A DNA stretch of 8,680 bases from contig CALANQ010000311.1 of NCBI GenBank assembly GCA_937926025.1, positions 1 through 8,680 of the forward strand, in the 5' to 3' direction. The notes under the pieces were generated by a model that saw nothing but the letters and a program-made list of their open reading frames with translations, was not told the DNA's origin and did no database searches. The position numbers were made by a program, and so were the translations under genes. Shown piece after piece: positions 1 through 3,930 of this stretch; position 1 is the first letter of the stretch; each line of letters begins with the position of its first letter. This DNA comes from an uncultured Acidimicrobiales bacterium (GTDB lineage Bacteria > Actinomycetota > Acidimicrobiia > Acidimicrobiales > Iamiaceae).

Positions 1-828
1 GACGGCGCCCACCAGGGTGAGCGCGGTCATGAACGTGCGGGAGTACATGGCGCTCTGCACGCCGATGTCGCGCACCTTGCCCGCCCGGTCCGAGAAGCTG
101 GCGGCCTCGTCCTCGTGGCGGCCGAACAGCTTGACCAGCAGGGCGCCGGACACGCCGAAGCGCTCGGTCATGGTGGCGTTCATGGAGGCGTTCAGGTCGA
201 AGCCGCTGCGCGTGATGCCCGACAGGCGACGGCCCACCCGCTTGGCGGGGAGCAGGAAGAGCGGCAGCAGGATGAGGGCGAGGAGCGTCAGCTGCCAGCT
301 GAGGAAGAACATGGCGCCCAGGGTCAGGGCCAGCGTGACGATGTTGGAGACGACGGTGCCGAGCGTGCCGGTGACCGCCCGCTGGGCGCCGATGACGTCG
401 TTGTTGAGCCGGCTCACCAGGGCGCCGGTCTGGGTGCGGGTGAAGAAGGCGATGGGCTGGCGCTGGACGTGGTCGAACAGCGCGGAGCGCAGGTCGTAGA
501 TGAGGCCTTCGCCGATGGTGGCCGACAGGTACCGCTCGACCATGCCGATGATGGCGACGGCGAAGGCGACGCCGACCATGATCCCGGCGAGGAGGGTGAC
601 CTGGCCGTCGTCCTTGTTGGGGACGGCGTCGTCGATGATCGCCTTGATGAGCAGCGGCGGGACCAGGCCGAGGAAGGCGATGACCACGGTGACGAAGAGG
701 AAGGCGAACACCCGCGACCGGTAGGCGTGGGCGAAGGTCCAGACGCGGCGGATGAGGCCCGGCGTCAGCGTGGCCTGCTTGACCGACGAGTCGGCCATCA
801 TCATGCGGTACATGCCCGAGGGATCCAT
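1..828 (-). CDS. ABC transporter, type-1 exporter transmembrane domain (partial, C-terminus beyond left edge)
   Basis: The visible 276 residues are the N-terminal membrane domain of an ABC exporter half-transporter of the lipid A/multidrug type. After a cytosolic leader (1-36) come hydrophobic segments at about 39-63, 81-100 and 155-196, the last being two helices joined by a tight turn. Typical exporter text lies between them: the GEGLIYDLRSALFDHV stretch (107-121), then FFTRTQTGALVSRLNND (128-144), which is the intracellular loop and coupling-helix region. A second loop, LFGRHEDEAASF, lies at 234-245. The Walker A, signature and Walker B motifs would follow beyond the window, so fusion to an ATPase domain is expected from the family but not seen. 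The ATG at 828 is chosen because it precedes all of this and has a weak GGGG 5 bases upstream; the Met residues at 6 and 9-11 are alternatives. The gene lies 41 bp downstream of the marR stop on the same strand, so it is probably co-transcribed with and controlled by that repressor. Substrate unknown; a drug or lipid is plausible. Confidence 0.9.
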   Translation of the reverse strand, partial: MDPSGMYRMMMADSSVKQATLTPGLIRRVWTFAHAYRSRVFAFLFVTVVIAFLGLVPPLLIKAIIDDAVPNKDDGQVTLLAGIMVGVAFAVAIIGMVERYLSATIGEGLIYDLRSALFDHVQRQPIAFFTRTQTGALVSRLNNDVIGAQRAVTGTLGTVVSNIVTLALTLGAMFFLSWQLTLLALILLPLFLLPAKRVGRRLSGITRSGFDLNASMNATMTERFGVSGALLVKLFGRHEDEAASFSDRAGKVRDIGVQSAMYSRTFMTALTLVGAV

Positions 829-869
829 GGTCCCCGCAGGCTAGGGGCGACGGCCGCGAACCCGGTGGG

Positions 870-1394
870 TCAGGGGGCGGTGGGACCGCCGGTGCCGGGG
901 CACGTCTCGCCCAGGCAGGCGCCGCCCGGGCCGAGCTGGTCGTTGACCCGGCCGAACGCGGTGCCGATGGTGGCCAGCTCCTCGGGGGAGATGGCGTCGA
1001 GGAAGTACTCCCGCACGCCGGCCACGTGGTGGGGGGCGACGGCCTCGATGGTGGCGCGTCCCTGGGCGGTGAGCACGGCCCAGGTGCCACGGCGGTCGTC
1101 GGGGCACCCCTCGCGGGCGACGAGGCCGCGCTTCTCGAGGCGGCTGATGTGGTGGGAGAGCCGGCTGCGCGACTCGACCGAGAGGTCGGCGAGCTCGGCC
1201 ATGCGCAGGCGTCCGCCGTCGGTCTCCGACAGGGCCACGAGCACGCCGTAGTCGTCGTGGGTGAGGCCCTGCGCCTTCAGGTCGGCGTCGAGCGCCTCCA
1301 GCAGGCGGCGGGATCCGCTGATGAACGCGCGCCAGGCCTGCTGCTCCGTGTCGGTGAGCCACCGGACGGGGGTGGAGAGGTCGGTCGCGGCCAT
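870..1394 (-). CDS. MarR-family winged-helix transcriptional regulator
   Basis: A 174-residue protein with the MarR fold. An N-terminal dimerisation helix region (15-42) precedes the winged helix. RMAELADLSVESRSRLSHHISRLEKRGLV (64-92) contains helix-turn-helix and recognition helix, followed by the family-typical wing around CPDDRRGTWAVLTAQGR (97-113), where DDRRG is the DxRxx motif. The C-terminal part (114-155) completes the dimer interface. MarR proteins bind palindromes as dimers and release them on ligand binding or cysteine oxidation. There are three cysteines: C97 at the start of the wing, and a C160/C165 pair in a glycine- and proline-rich tail that extends past the core domain. The ATG at 1394 has no Shine-Dalgarno site, and a TACACT -10-like box lies 6 bases upstream, so a leaderless transcript is likely. 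It precedes an ABC exporter gene by 41 bp and is divergent from a YceI-family gene, with shared dyad elements between them, so autoregulation plus control of both neighbours is the natural inference. Confidence 0.92.
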   Translation of the reverse strand: MAATDLSTPVRWLTDTEQQAWRAFISGSRRLLEALDADLKAQGLTHDDYGVLVALSETDGGRLRMAELADLSVESRSRLSHHISRLEKRGLVAREGCPDDRRGTWAVLTAQGRATIEAVAPHHVAGVREYFLDAISPEELATIGTAFGRVNDQLGPGGACLGETCPGTGGPTAP

Positions 1395-1400
1395 GGCGGA

Positions 1401-1429
1401 AGTGTATCCGGATCGGGAATGGTTGACAC
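1401..1429 (-). promoter_or_regulatory. Putative leaderless promoter of marR
   Basis: On the minus strand, TACACT (1406-1401) resembles a -10 box (4 of 6 to TATAAT, with the TAnnnT core). Its expected start point, about 7 bases on, falls on the marR ATG at 1394. A weak -35, GTGTCA (1429-1424, 4 of 6), sits 17 bp upstream and lies inside the first dyad element. No Shine-Dalgarno site exists before the ATG, which fits a leaderless mRNA, a common arrangement in actinobacteria. This is an inference from sequence only. Confidence 0.4.
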
Positions 1430-1468
1430 TTCAACGATGTTCGGTATGGTGATTGTCAGTTCAACCAT
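1419..1468. promoter_or_regulatory. Tandem 19-bp dyad operator, probable MarR binding region
   Basis: Two elements are visible: TGGTTGACACTTCAACGAT (1420-1438) and TGATTGTCAGTTCAACCAT (1450-1468). They match at 15 of 19 positions and start exactly 30 bp apart, close to three helical turns. The first is a strong palindrome, GTTGA-N4-TCAAC, extending to 7 of 8 paired positions per arm (1419-1438). The second keeps the same right arm and spacer but has a weaker left arm. Element 1 covers the -35 box of the YceI-gene promoter and the -35 region of marR; element 2 begins at the end of the -10 box and covers the start point. This is the layout expected for a dimeric repressor controlling both directions. 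That the binder is the adjacent MarR protein is inferred from position. Confidence 0.7.
1423..1450 (+). promoter_or_regulatory. Sigma70-type promoter of the YceI-family gene
   Basis: TTGACA (1423-1428, perfect -35) is followed after 16 bp by TATGGT (1445-1450, 4 of 6 to TATAAT). Transcription would start near 1457 and give a leader of about 35 bases ending in the strong AAGGAG ribosome site at 1478-1483. Both boxes overlap the paired dyads, so repressor binding would block polymerase. Confidence 0.65.
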
Positions 1469-1491
1469 CAAAGCTTCAAGGAGCGTCCGCC

Positions 1492-2049
1492 ATGAGCACC
1501 CCCGAGATCCCCGCCGGCACCTGGACCATCGACCCCTCGCACTCGGAGGTGGGCTTCTCCGTCCGCCACCTCATGGTGTCGAAGGTGAAGGGCAACTTCG
1601 AGACCTTCGAAGGCACCATCACCATCGCCGAGAACCCGCTGGAGTCCTCGGTCACCGCCGAGGTCGACCTGTCCTCCATCAACACCCGTGACGAGCAGCG
1701 CGACGGCCACCTCCGCTCCGCCGACTTCTTCGAGGTCGACAACCACCCGAAGCTCACCTTCACCAGCACCTCGGTGGAGCCCGACGGCGGCGACTTCAAG
1801 GTCACCGGCGACCTCACCATCAAGGGCGTGACCAAGTCCGTCGTCCTCGACCTGGAGTTCAACGGCGTCCACCCCGACCCGTGGGGCGGCACCCGCTCGG
1901 GCTTCTCCGCCGAGACCGAGATCTCCCGCAAGGAGTTCGGCGTGGACTTCGAGATCCCGATGGACGGCGGCGGCGTCGTGGTCGGCGACAAGATCAAGGT
2001 CGTCCTCGAGGTCGAGGCCGTGCTCCAGACGGCGCTGGTCGACGCCTGA
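1492..2049 (+). CDS. YceI-family polyisoprenoid-binding-like protein (cytoplasmic form)
   Basis: The 185-residue product matches the YceI family, a lipocalin-like beta-barrel that holds a long isoprenoid or similar lipid in its core. The family landmarks are present in order: GTWTIDPSHSEVGFSVRHL (9-27), SSINTRDEQRDGHLRSADFF (61-80) followed by EVDNHPKLTF (81-90), and GDLTIKGVTKSVVLDLEF (106-123). The last strand pair ends near 175. No signal peptide or membrane segment is seen, unlike periplasmic E. coli YceI, so a cytosolic location is likely. The ATG at 1492 is chosen because AAGGAG (1478-1483) lies 8 bases upstream; an in-frame TTG at 1453 lies within the promoter and operator and is rejected. 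Codon choice is almost entirely C- or G-ending with AAG, GAG, ATC and TTC, which with the strong promoter and ribosome site suggests high expression once derepressed. The actual ligand and role are unknown; a link to membrane stress or quinone/lipid handling would suit the exporter neighbour but is speculation. Confidence 0.93.
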   Translation: MSTPEIPAGTWTIDPSHSEVGFSVRHLMVSKVKGNFETFEGTITIAENPLESSVTAEVDLSSINTRDEQRDGHLRSADFFEVDNHPKLTFTSTSVEPDGGDFKVTGDLTIKGVTKSVVLDLEFNGVHPDPWGGTRSGFSAETEISRKEFGVDFEIPMDGGGVVVGDKIKVVLEVEAVLQTALVDA

Positions 2050-2078
2050 TCACCACCTGATCACCCTGATCGCCACCT

Positions 2079-2105
2079 GATCGAGCGGCTCCGGCCGCCA
2101 CGATC
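2079..2105 (+). terminator. Hairpin behind the YceI-family gene (U-tract-less terminator candidate)
   Basis: GATCG (2079-2083) pairs with CGATC (2101-2105), and inside it GCGGC (2085-2089) pairs with GCCGC (2094-2098) around a TCCG tetraloop. The two stems are separated by a small internal loop (A against CA). It begins 30 bp after the stop codon. No T-run follows, as is frequent for actinobacterial terminators. Confidence 0.5.
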
Positions 2106-2149
2106 CGCAGCGGTCGGCCCCCTCCCGCCGGGGTCGGCGCTGCGTCGAT

Positions 2150-2196
2150 GGGAGCACTCGGACCGGGCATCCCGCCGCCCGGATCCGGGTGCTCCC
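2150..2196 (+). terminator. Strong 19-bp stem hairpin, likely terminator or RNA regulatory element
   Basis: The arm 2150-2168 pairs with 2177-2196. The outer 13 bp run from GGGAGCACTCGGA to TCCGGGTGCTCCC with a single G-U pair, and the inner 6 bp are CCGGGC with GCCCGG. A lone bulged A lies at 2183 and the loop is ATCCCGCC (2169-2176). Only TT follows the stem, so this is not a classical U-tract terminator. It lies 100 bp past the YceI-gene stop and about 95 bp before the first tiny ORF, so it could end the yceI message or act in a longer transcript reaching the downstream gene. Confidence 0.6.
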
Positions 2197-2263
2197 TTGC
2201 GCGTCCGGGCCCCGATCGCCAGCGCCTCGGCTCGGCGGCGCCGCCCTGCTCTGCGCTCGGGCC

Positions 2264-2293
2264 TTGACAGGGCTGCCCTGCTCGGCGAACCAT
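2264..2293 (+). promoter_or_regulatory. Possible promoter with overlapping palindrome
   Basis: A perfect -35 TTGACA (2264-2269) runs directly into the palindrome CAGGGC-T-GCCCTG (2268-2280). The best -10 at usable spacing is AACCAT (2288-2293, 18-bp spacer), only 3 of 6 to consensus. Transcription would start near 2300, making the ORF at 2372 the first complete translated unit. The palindrome would be an operator if the promoter is real, and the poor -10 would suit an activator-dependent promoter. Uncertain. Confidence 0.35.
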
Positions 2294-2375
2294 GGGTGGG
2301 CAACTAGACGAATCGTCGTTGTTCGGAGGCCGCCCCGCTCCGACCGGCGACCGGCACCGAGGAGCACCTCCATGA
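2292..2375 (+). CDS. Possible 27-residue ORF, first in an ATGA-linked chain
   Basis: ATG at 2292 to TGA at 2373-2375 reads MGGQLDESSLFGGRPAPTGD and seven further residues. It has no ribosome site, and it would lie mostly upstream of the likely transcription start if the promoter at 2264-2293 is used. Its only support is that its stop overlaps the next ATG as ATGA (2372-2375). It may well be chance. Confidence 0.2.
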   Translation: MGGQLDESSLFGGRPAPTGDRHRGAPP

Positions 2376-2437
2376 CCCAGTTCGGGGCGGACCCCACGTC
2401 GGTCCGCACGCCGTGTCGGTGCGGGTGCCTCTCATGA
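2372..2437 (+). CDS. Possible 21-residue leader peptide, cysteine-rich C-terminus
   Basis: ATG at 2372 with a good ribosome site, GAGGAG at 2359-2364, 7 bases upstream. The peptide MTQFGADPTSVRTPCRCGCL ends with one further Ser and carries three cysteines in its last seven residues. The ribosome site can pair with the bases just before the start (GGAG-CAC-CTCC, 2361-2371), a small hairpin that could mask it. The stop overlaps the next ATG as ATGA (2434-2437). Cysteine-rich short leader ORFs act as cysteine-responsive attenuators in mycobacteria, so a similar role is conceivable. No database family is recognised and translation is unproven. Confidence 0.35.
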   Translation: MTQFGADPTSVRTPCRCGCLS

Positions 2438-2487
2438 GCAGCATCCCTCGCATCGCGGGGTGCCCCTGTGGTGCGATGGCGCGATGA
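2434..2487 (+). CDS. Possible 17-residue linking ORF between leader peptide and downstream gene
   Basis: MSSIPRIAGCPCGAMAR, from the ATG overlapping the previous stop (ATGA 2434-2437) to a TGA that overlaps the next ATG (ATGA 2484-2487). It has no ribosome site of its own, so it could be translated only by reinitiation. It contains a CPC motif. The overlap geometry is the only support; it could be chance in a GC-rich leader. Confidence 0.25.
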   Translation: MSSIPRIAGCPCGAMAR

Positions 2488-2807
2488 CGGCGGACCAGGA
2501 CGTGGATCGGTTCGACCAGCTGGCCGAGCGCCTGGCCACGCTCGAGCTCGAGGTGGCCGTGGTGCGCGCCAGCGTGGAGCAGCGGCTCCGGACCCGGCGG
2601 CTGGCCGTGGTCGACGACGATGGCGTGGAGCGGGTCGTGCTCGACGCCCGCCGCGGCACCGGCTCGGTGCTGGTGCGCGTCGACGGGCCCGACGGGCGCA
2701 CCACCGGCGTCGAGGTCTACGCGCTCCAGGCCGACGACGGCGAGCACCAGGTCGGGCTGTGCGTCGTCCGCGACGGCGAGGTGGTCAGCCGCTGGACGGC
2801 TGGTTGA
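2484..2807 (+). CDS. Hypothetical protein, short N-terminal helix plus beta-rich domain
   Basis: A 107-residue acidic, soluble protein with no signal peptide or membrane segment. Residues 6-37 form an amphipathic helix with hydrophobic heptad spacing (FDQLAERLATLELEVAVVRA), probably a short coiled coil for oligomerisation. Residues 38-104 alternate hydrophobic and charged residues in hairpin-like units, such as LAVVDDDGVERVVLDA (40-55), SVLVRVDGPDGRTTGVEVYA (61-80) and VGLCVVRDGEVVSRW (90-104). This suggests a small all-beta sheet. I recognise no named family. The ATG at 2484 overlaps the stop of a tiny upstream ORF (ATGA), so translation may depend on reinitiation; an in-frame GTG at 2460, adding eight residues, is an alternative and neither has a clear ribosome site. 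Its 3' end overlaps the opposing XRE-type gene by 23 bp (2785-2807). Function unknown. Confidence 0.7.
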   Translation: MTADQDVDRFDQLAERLATLELEVAVVRASVEQRLRTRRLAVVDDDGVERVVLDARRGTGSVLVRVDGPDGRTTGVEVYALQADDGEHQVGLCVVRDGEVVSRWTAG

Positions 2808-3060
2808 GGCCGTCGAACGTGGTGGCGAACCACGTGCCCGGCCCGATGCCCAGGCCGCGCTCCAGCCGCAGCACGTTCTTGGCCGTCAGGTTGCGCTCGC
2901 CGCGCTCGATCTGGCCGATGTAGGTCCAGTGCAGGCCCGCCGCGTCGGCCAGCGCCTCCTGGGTGAGCGACCGCTCCAGCCGGAGCTCGCGCAGGCGCTT
3001 GCCCAGCAGCACCATCTCGGGATCCTTGGCCTTCGCCGGCTTCTTGCGTGGTGGAGCCAT
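2785..3060 (-). CDS. Small XRE-family helix-turn-helix regulator
   Basis: A 91-residue protein: a basic Lys/Pro-rich N-terminus (1-12) and one Cro/C1-type helix-turn-helix domain (about 16-75). The core LTQEALADAAGLHWTYIGQI (32-51) gives helices 2 and 3, followed by the family-typical ERGERN (52-57) and the capping helices LTAKNVLRLERGLGI (58-72). There is no ligand or enzymatic domain, so it should bind DNA as a simple dimer. The ATG at 3060 has no evident ribosome site. An array of GACGG/CCGTC half-sites 25-44 bp upstream is a candidate autoregulatory operator. Its end overlaps the 107-residue ORF on the other strand by 23 bp, so the two convergent messages would be complementary there. No toxin partner is recognisable, so a toxin-antitoxin reading is not supported. 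Confidence 0.88.
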   Translation of the reverse strand: MAPPRKKPAKAKDPEMVLLGKRLRELRLERSLTQEALADAAGLHWTYIGQIERGERNLTAKNVLRLERGLGIGPGTWFATTFDGLNQPSSG

Positions 3061-3084
3061 CGGCGGACATCAAGCCAGACCGAA

Positions 3085-3104
3085 GACGGACCGTCCAGCG
3101 ACGG
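3085..3104. promoter_or_regulatory. Three alternating half-sites upstream of the XRE gene, candidate operator
   Basis: GACGG (3085-3089), A, CCGTC (3091-3095), CAGC, GACGG (3100-3104) make two overlapping perfect inverted repeats with spacers of 1 and 4 bases. They lie 25-44 bp upstream of the minus-strand ATG at 3060. A -10-like TAGATG (3112-3107) lies just upstream of them, which would place the array at the start of the transcript, suitable for autorepression. Inference from position and symmetry only. Confidence 0.4.
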
Positions 3105-3139
3105 AACATCTAGGTCGATTCCCGCAGCGGCCCGGACGC

Positions 3140-3172
3140 GGATCGACCCGGGCGCTGGGCCCGGGTCGATCC
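3140..3172 (-). terminator. Perfect 13-bp hairpin directly behind tRNA-Ser
   Basis: GGATCGACCCGGG (3140-3152) pairs perfectly with CCCGGGTCGATCC (3160-3172) around a 7-base loop. On the minus strand it begins 4 bases after the encoded CCA of the tRNA. No T-run follows. A GC-rich stem without a U-tract right after a tRNA is best read as its terminator and 3' processing boundary; it also insulates the XRE gene from tRNA transcription. Confidence 0.7.
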
Positions 3173-3175
3173 TGA

Positions 3176-3265
3176 TGGCGGAGGGCGTGGGATTTGAACC
3201 CACGGTGACCTTGCAGCCACAACGGTTTTCGAGACCGTCCCATTCGTCCGCTCTGGCAGCCCTCC
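3176..3265 (-). tRNA. tRNA-Ser (anticodon CGA, reads UCG), CCA encoded
   Basis: On the minus strand the gene begins GGAGGGC (acceptor, 3265-3259), pairing with GCCCTCC at 3186-3180, then discriminator G (3179) and encoded CCA (3178-3176). The anticodon arm is ACGGT-CTCGAAA-ACCGT, with CGA in the 7-base loop. The T arm is GTGGG-TTCAAAT-CCCAC. Between them lies a long variable arm, as expected for a class II serine tRNA. The mature length is 90 with CCA. A weak TAACGT (3278-3273), ending 8 bases upstream of the first tRNA base, could be a -10 box, though this would leave almost no 5' leader. The gene lies 79 bp downstream of tadA on the same strand, so read-through from tadA is possible. Confidence 0.97.
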
Positions 3266-3344
3266 GGGTCCGACGTTAGCCGCGGACCACCTCCGGTCCC
3301 CACAGCAGAAGCGAGACCAGGCCCGTGACCTGCGCTTCTTCCGG

Positions 3345-3815
3345 TCAACGGCGGGCGGCGAAGAACGCGGTGAGCAGCGCCGCCGCCTCGTCGGCACGGA
3401 CGCCGGCCACCACCTCGGTGGTGTGGTTGAGGCGCTGGTCGACGGCCACGTTGTACAGCGAGCCCATCGCCCCGGCCTTCAGGTCGGCGGCGCCGAACAC
3501 CACCCGGCCCACCTGGGCCGCCCACACCGCGCCGGCGCACAGCGGGCACGGCTCGAGCGTGACCACCAGCGTGGCGTCGCGGAGGCGGCGGTCGCCCAGG
3601 GCGGCGGCCGCGTCGCGGATGGCCAGCACCTCGGCGTGCGCCGTGGGGTCGCCGGTGGCCTCCCGCTCGTTGGCGCGGGCCGCGACGATCCGGCCGTCGA
3701 CCACCACCACCGCACCCACCGGCACCTCGCCCGCGGTGGCCGCGGCCCGGGCCAGGTCGAGCGCTCGGGCCATGGCCTCGTCGTCGCTGGTGGGGCCGGG
3801 TTCGAGGGTCGTCAC
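3345..3815 (-). CDS. tadA: tRNA-specific adenosine deaminase TadA
   Basis: TadA converts the wobble adenosine A34 to inosine, chiefly in tRNA-Arg(ACG). The 156-residue protein carries the cytidine/deoxycytidylate deaminase zinc site: HAE at 60-62 (zinc ligand H60, proton-shuttling E62) and PCPLC at 89-93 (zinc ligands C90 and C93). Other TadA-typical blocks are GEVPVGAVVV (29-38), AARANEREATGDPTAHAE (45-62), VVFGAADLKAGAMGSLYN (105-122) and LNHTTEVVAG (129-138). Length matches bacterial TadA. The GTG at 3815 is chosen because the DDEAMARAL segment (11-19) aligns with the N-terminal helix of the family; a start at the internal ATG (3773) would trim that helix. There is no ribosome site; a TACGCT -10-like box lies 7 bases before the GTG, compatible with leaderless transcription. 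Free-standing cytosine deaminases share the fold, but the PCPLC and GSLYN blocks favour TadA. Confidence 0.93.
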   Translation of the reverse strand: MTTLEPGPTSDDEAMARALDLARAAATAGEVPVGAVVVVDGRIVAARANEREATGDPTAHAEVLAIRDAAAALGDRRLRDATLVVTLEPCPLCAGAVWAAQVGRVVFGAADLKAGAMGSLYNVAVDQRLNHTTEVVAGVRADEAAALLTAFFAARR

Positions 3816-3930
3816 GGCGGCGAGCGTACGGCGTGCCCGGGGCGATCGTCGCCGGTGGTCGTCGCGGAGGAGTGGGGTAGCGTCGGCCCCGCTGCGAGGG
3901 GCAGCCAGGGGACCAGATCCGGGGGCGAAG
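3816..3930. promoter_or_regulatory. Divergent control region between tadA and the lipoprotein/cytochrome unit
   Basis: A 115-bp region with a perfect palindrome GGCGA-TCG-TCGCC (3841-3853). Toward tadA, a TACGCT -10-like box lies at 3828-3823. Toward the lipoprotein gene, TAGCGT (3878-3883) is the only -10-like word and lacks a convincing -35. A G-rich ribosome site (GGGGG, 3920-3925) precedes the GTG at 3931. The palindrome could be an operator, but in sequence this GC-rich a 5-bp dyad is weak evidence. Confidence 0.3.

Larger units (their letters stand above)
2050..2483. other. 434-bp stretch without a conventional gene: hairpins, palindrome and tiny ORFs
   Basis: Between the YceI-family gene and the 107-residue ORF there is no recognisable protein domain on either strand. 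The longer open frames here translate to Arg/Pro/Gly-rich text typical of antisense or random GC-rich sequence. The stretch opens with four TGATC words (2047, 2058, 2067 and 2078, the first containing the stop codon). It then holds two hairpins, a TTGACA next to a palindrome, and three small ORFs chained by ATGA overlaps; these are listed separately. Confidence 0.6.

Noticed and set aside
115..1251. Long plus-strand open frame of 378 codons
   Set aside because: Its translation is Asp/Gly/Arg-rich low-complexity text lying antisense to the ABC exporter and MarR genes, both of which have clear domains.
1453..1491. In-frame TTG start giving the YceI protein 13 more residues
   Set aside because: It lies within the promoter and operator, before the strong AAGGAG, and the family begins at the later ATG.
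2309..2325. LexA/SOS-box-like CGAA...TTCG
   Set aside because: The spacing is 9 rather than the 6 between CGAA and TTCG in the actinobacterial CGAAC-N4-GTTCG pattern.
2050..2409. Minus-strand open frame of 119 codons behind the YceI gene
   Set aside because: Arg/Pro/Gly-rich text with no domain, no ribosome site, and it covers the hairpins; most likely chance in GC-rich DNA.
2189..2437. Plus-strand frame of 82 codons containing the 21-residue leader ORF
   Set aside because: Starts at a non-ATG codon inside the 19-bp hairpin; only the ATG at 2372 has a ribosome site.
2484..3060. Toxin-antitoxin pair formed by the 107-residue ORF and the XRE gene
   Set aside because: The genes converge instead of forming an operon, and the unknown protein shows no toxin-family motif.
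3140..3265. tRNA-Ser as the attachment site of an integrated element
   Set aside because: No integrase and no repeat of the tRNA 3' end is visible in the window; the hairpin explains the flank.
3325..3930. Upstream extension of the lipoprotein gene to 739 residues
   Set aside because: The extension is antisense to tadA and would bury the signal peptide and lipobox at an internal position.
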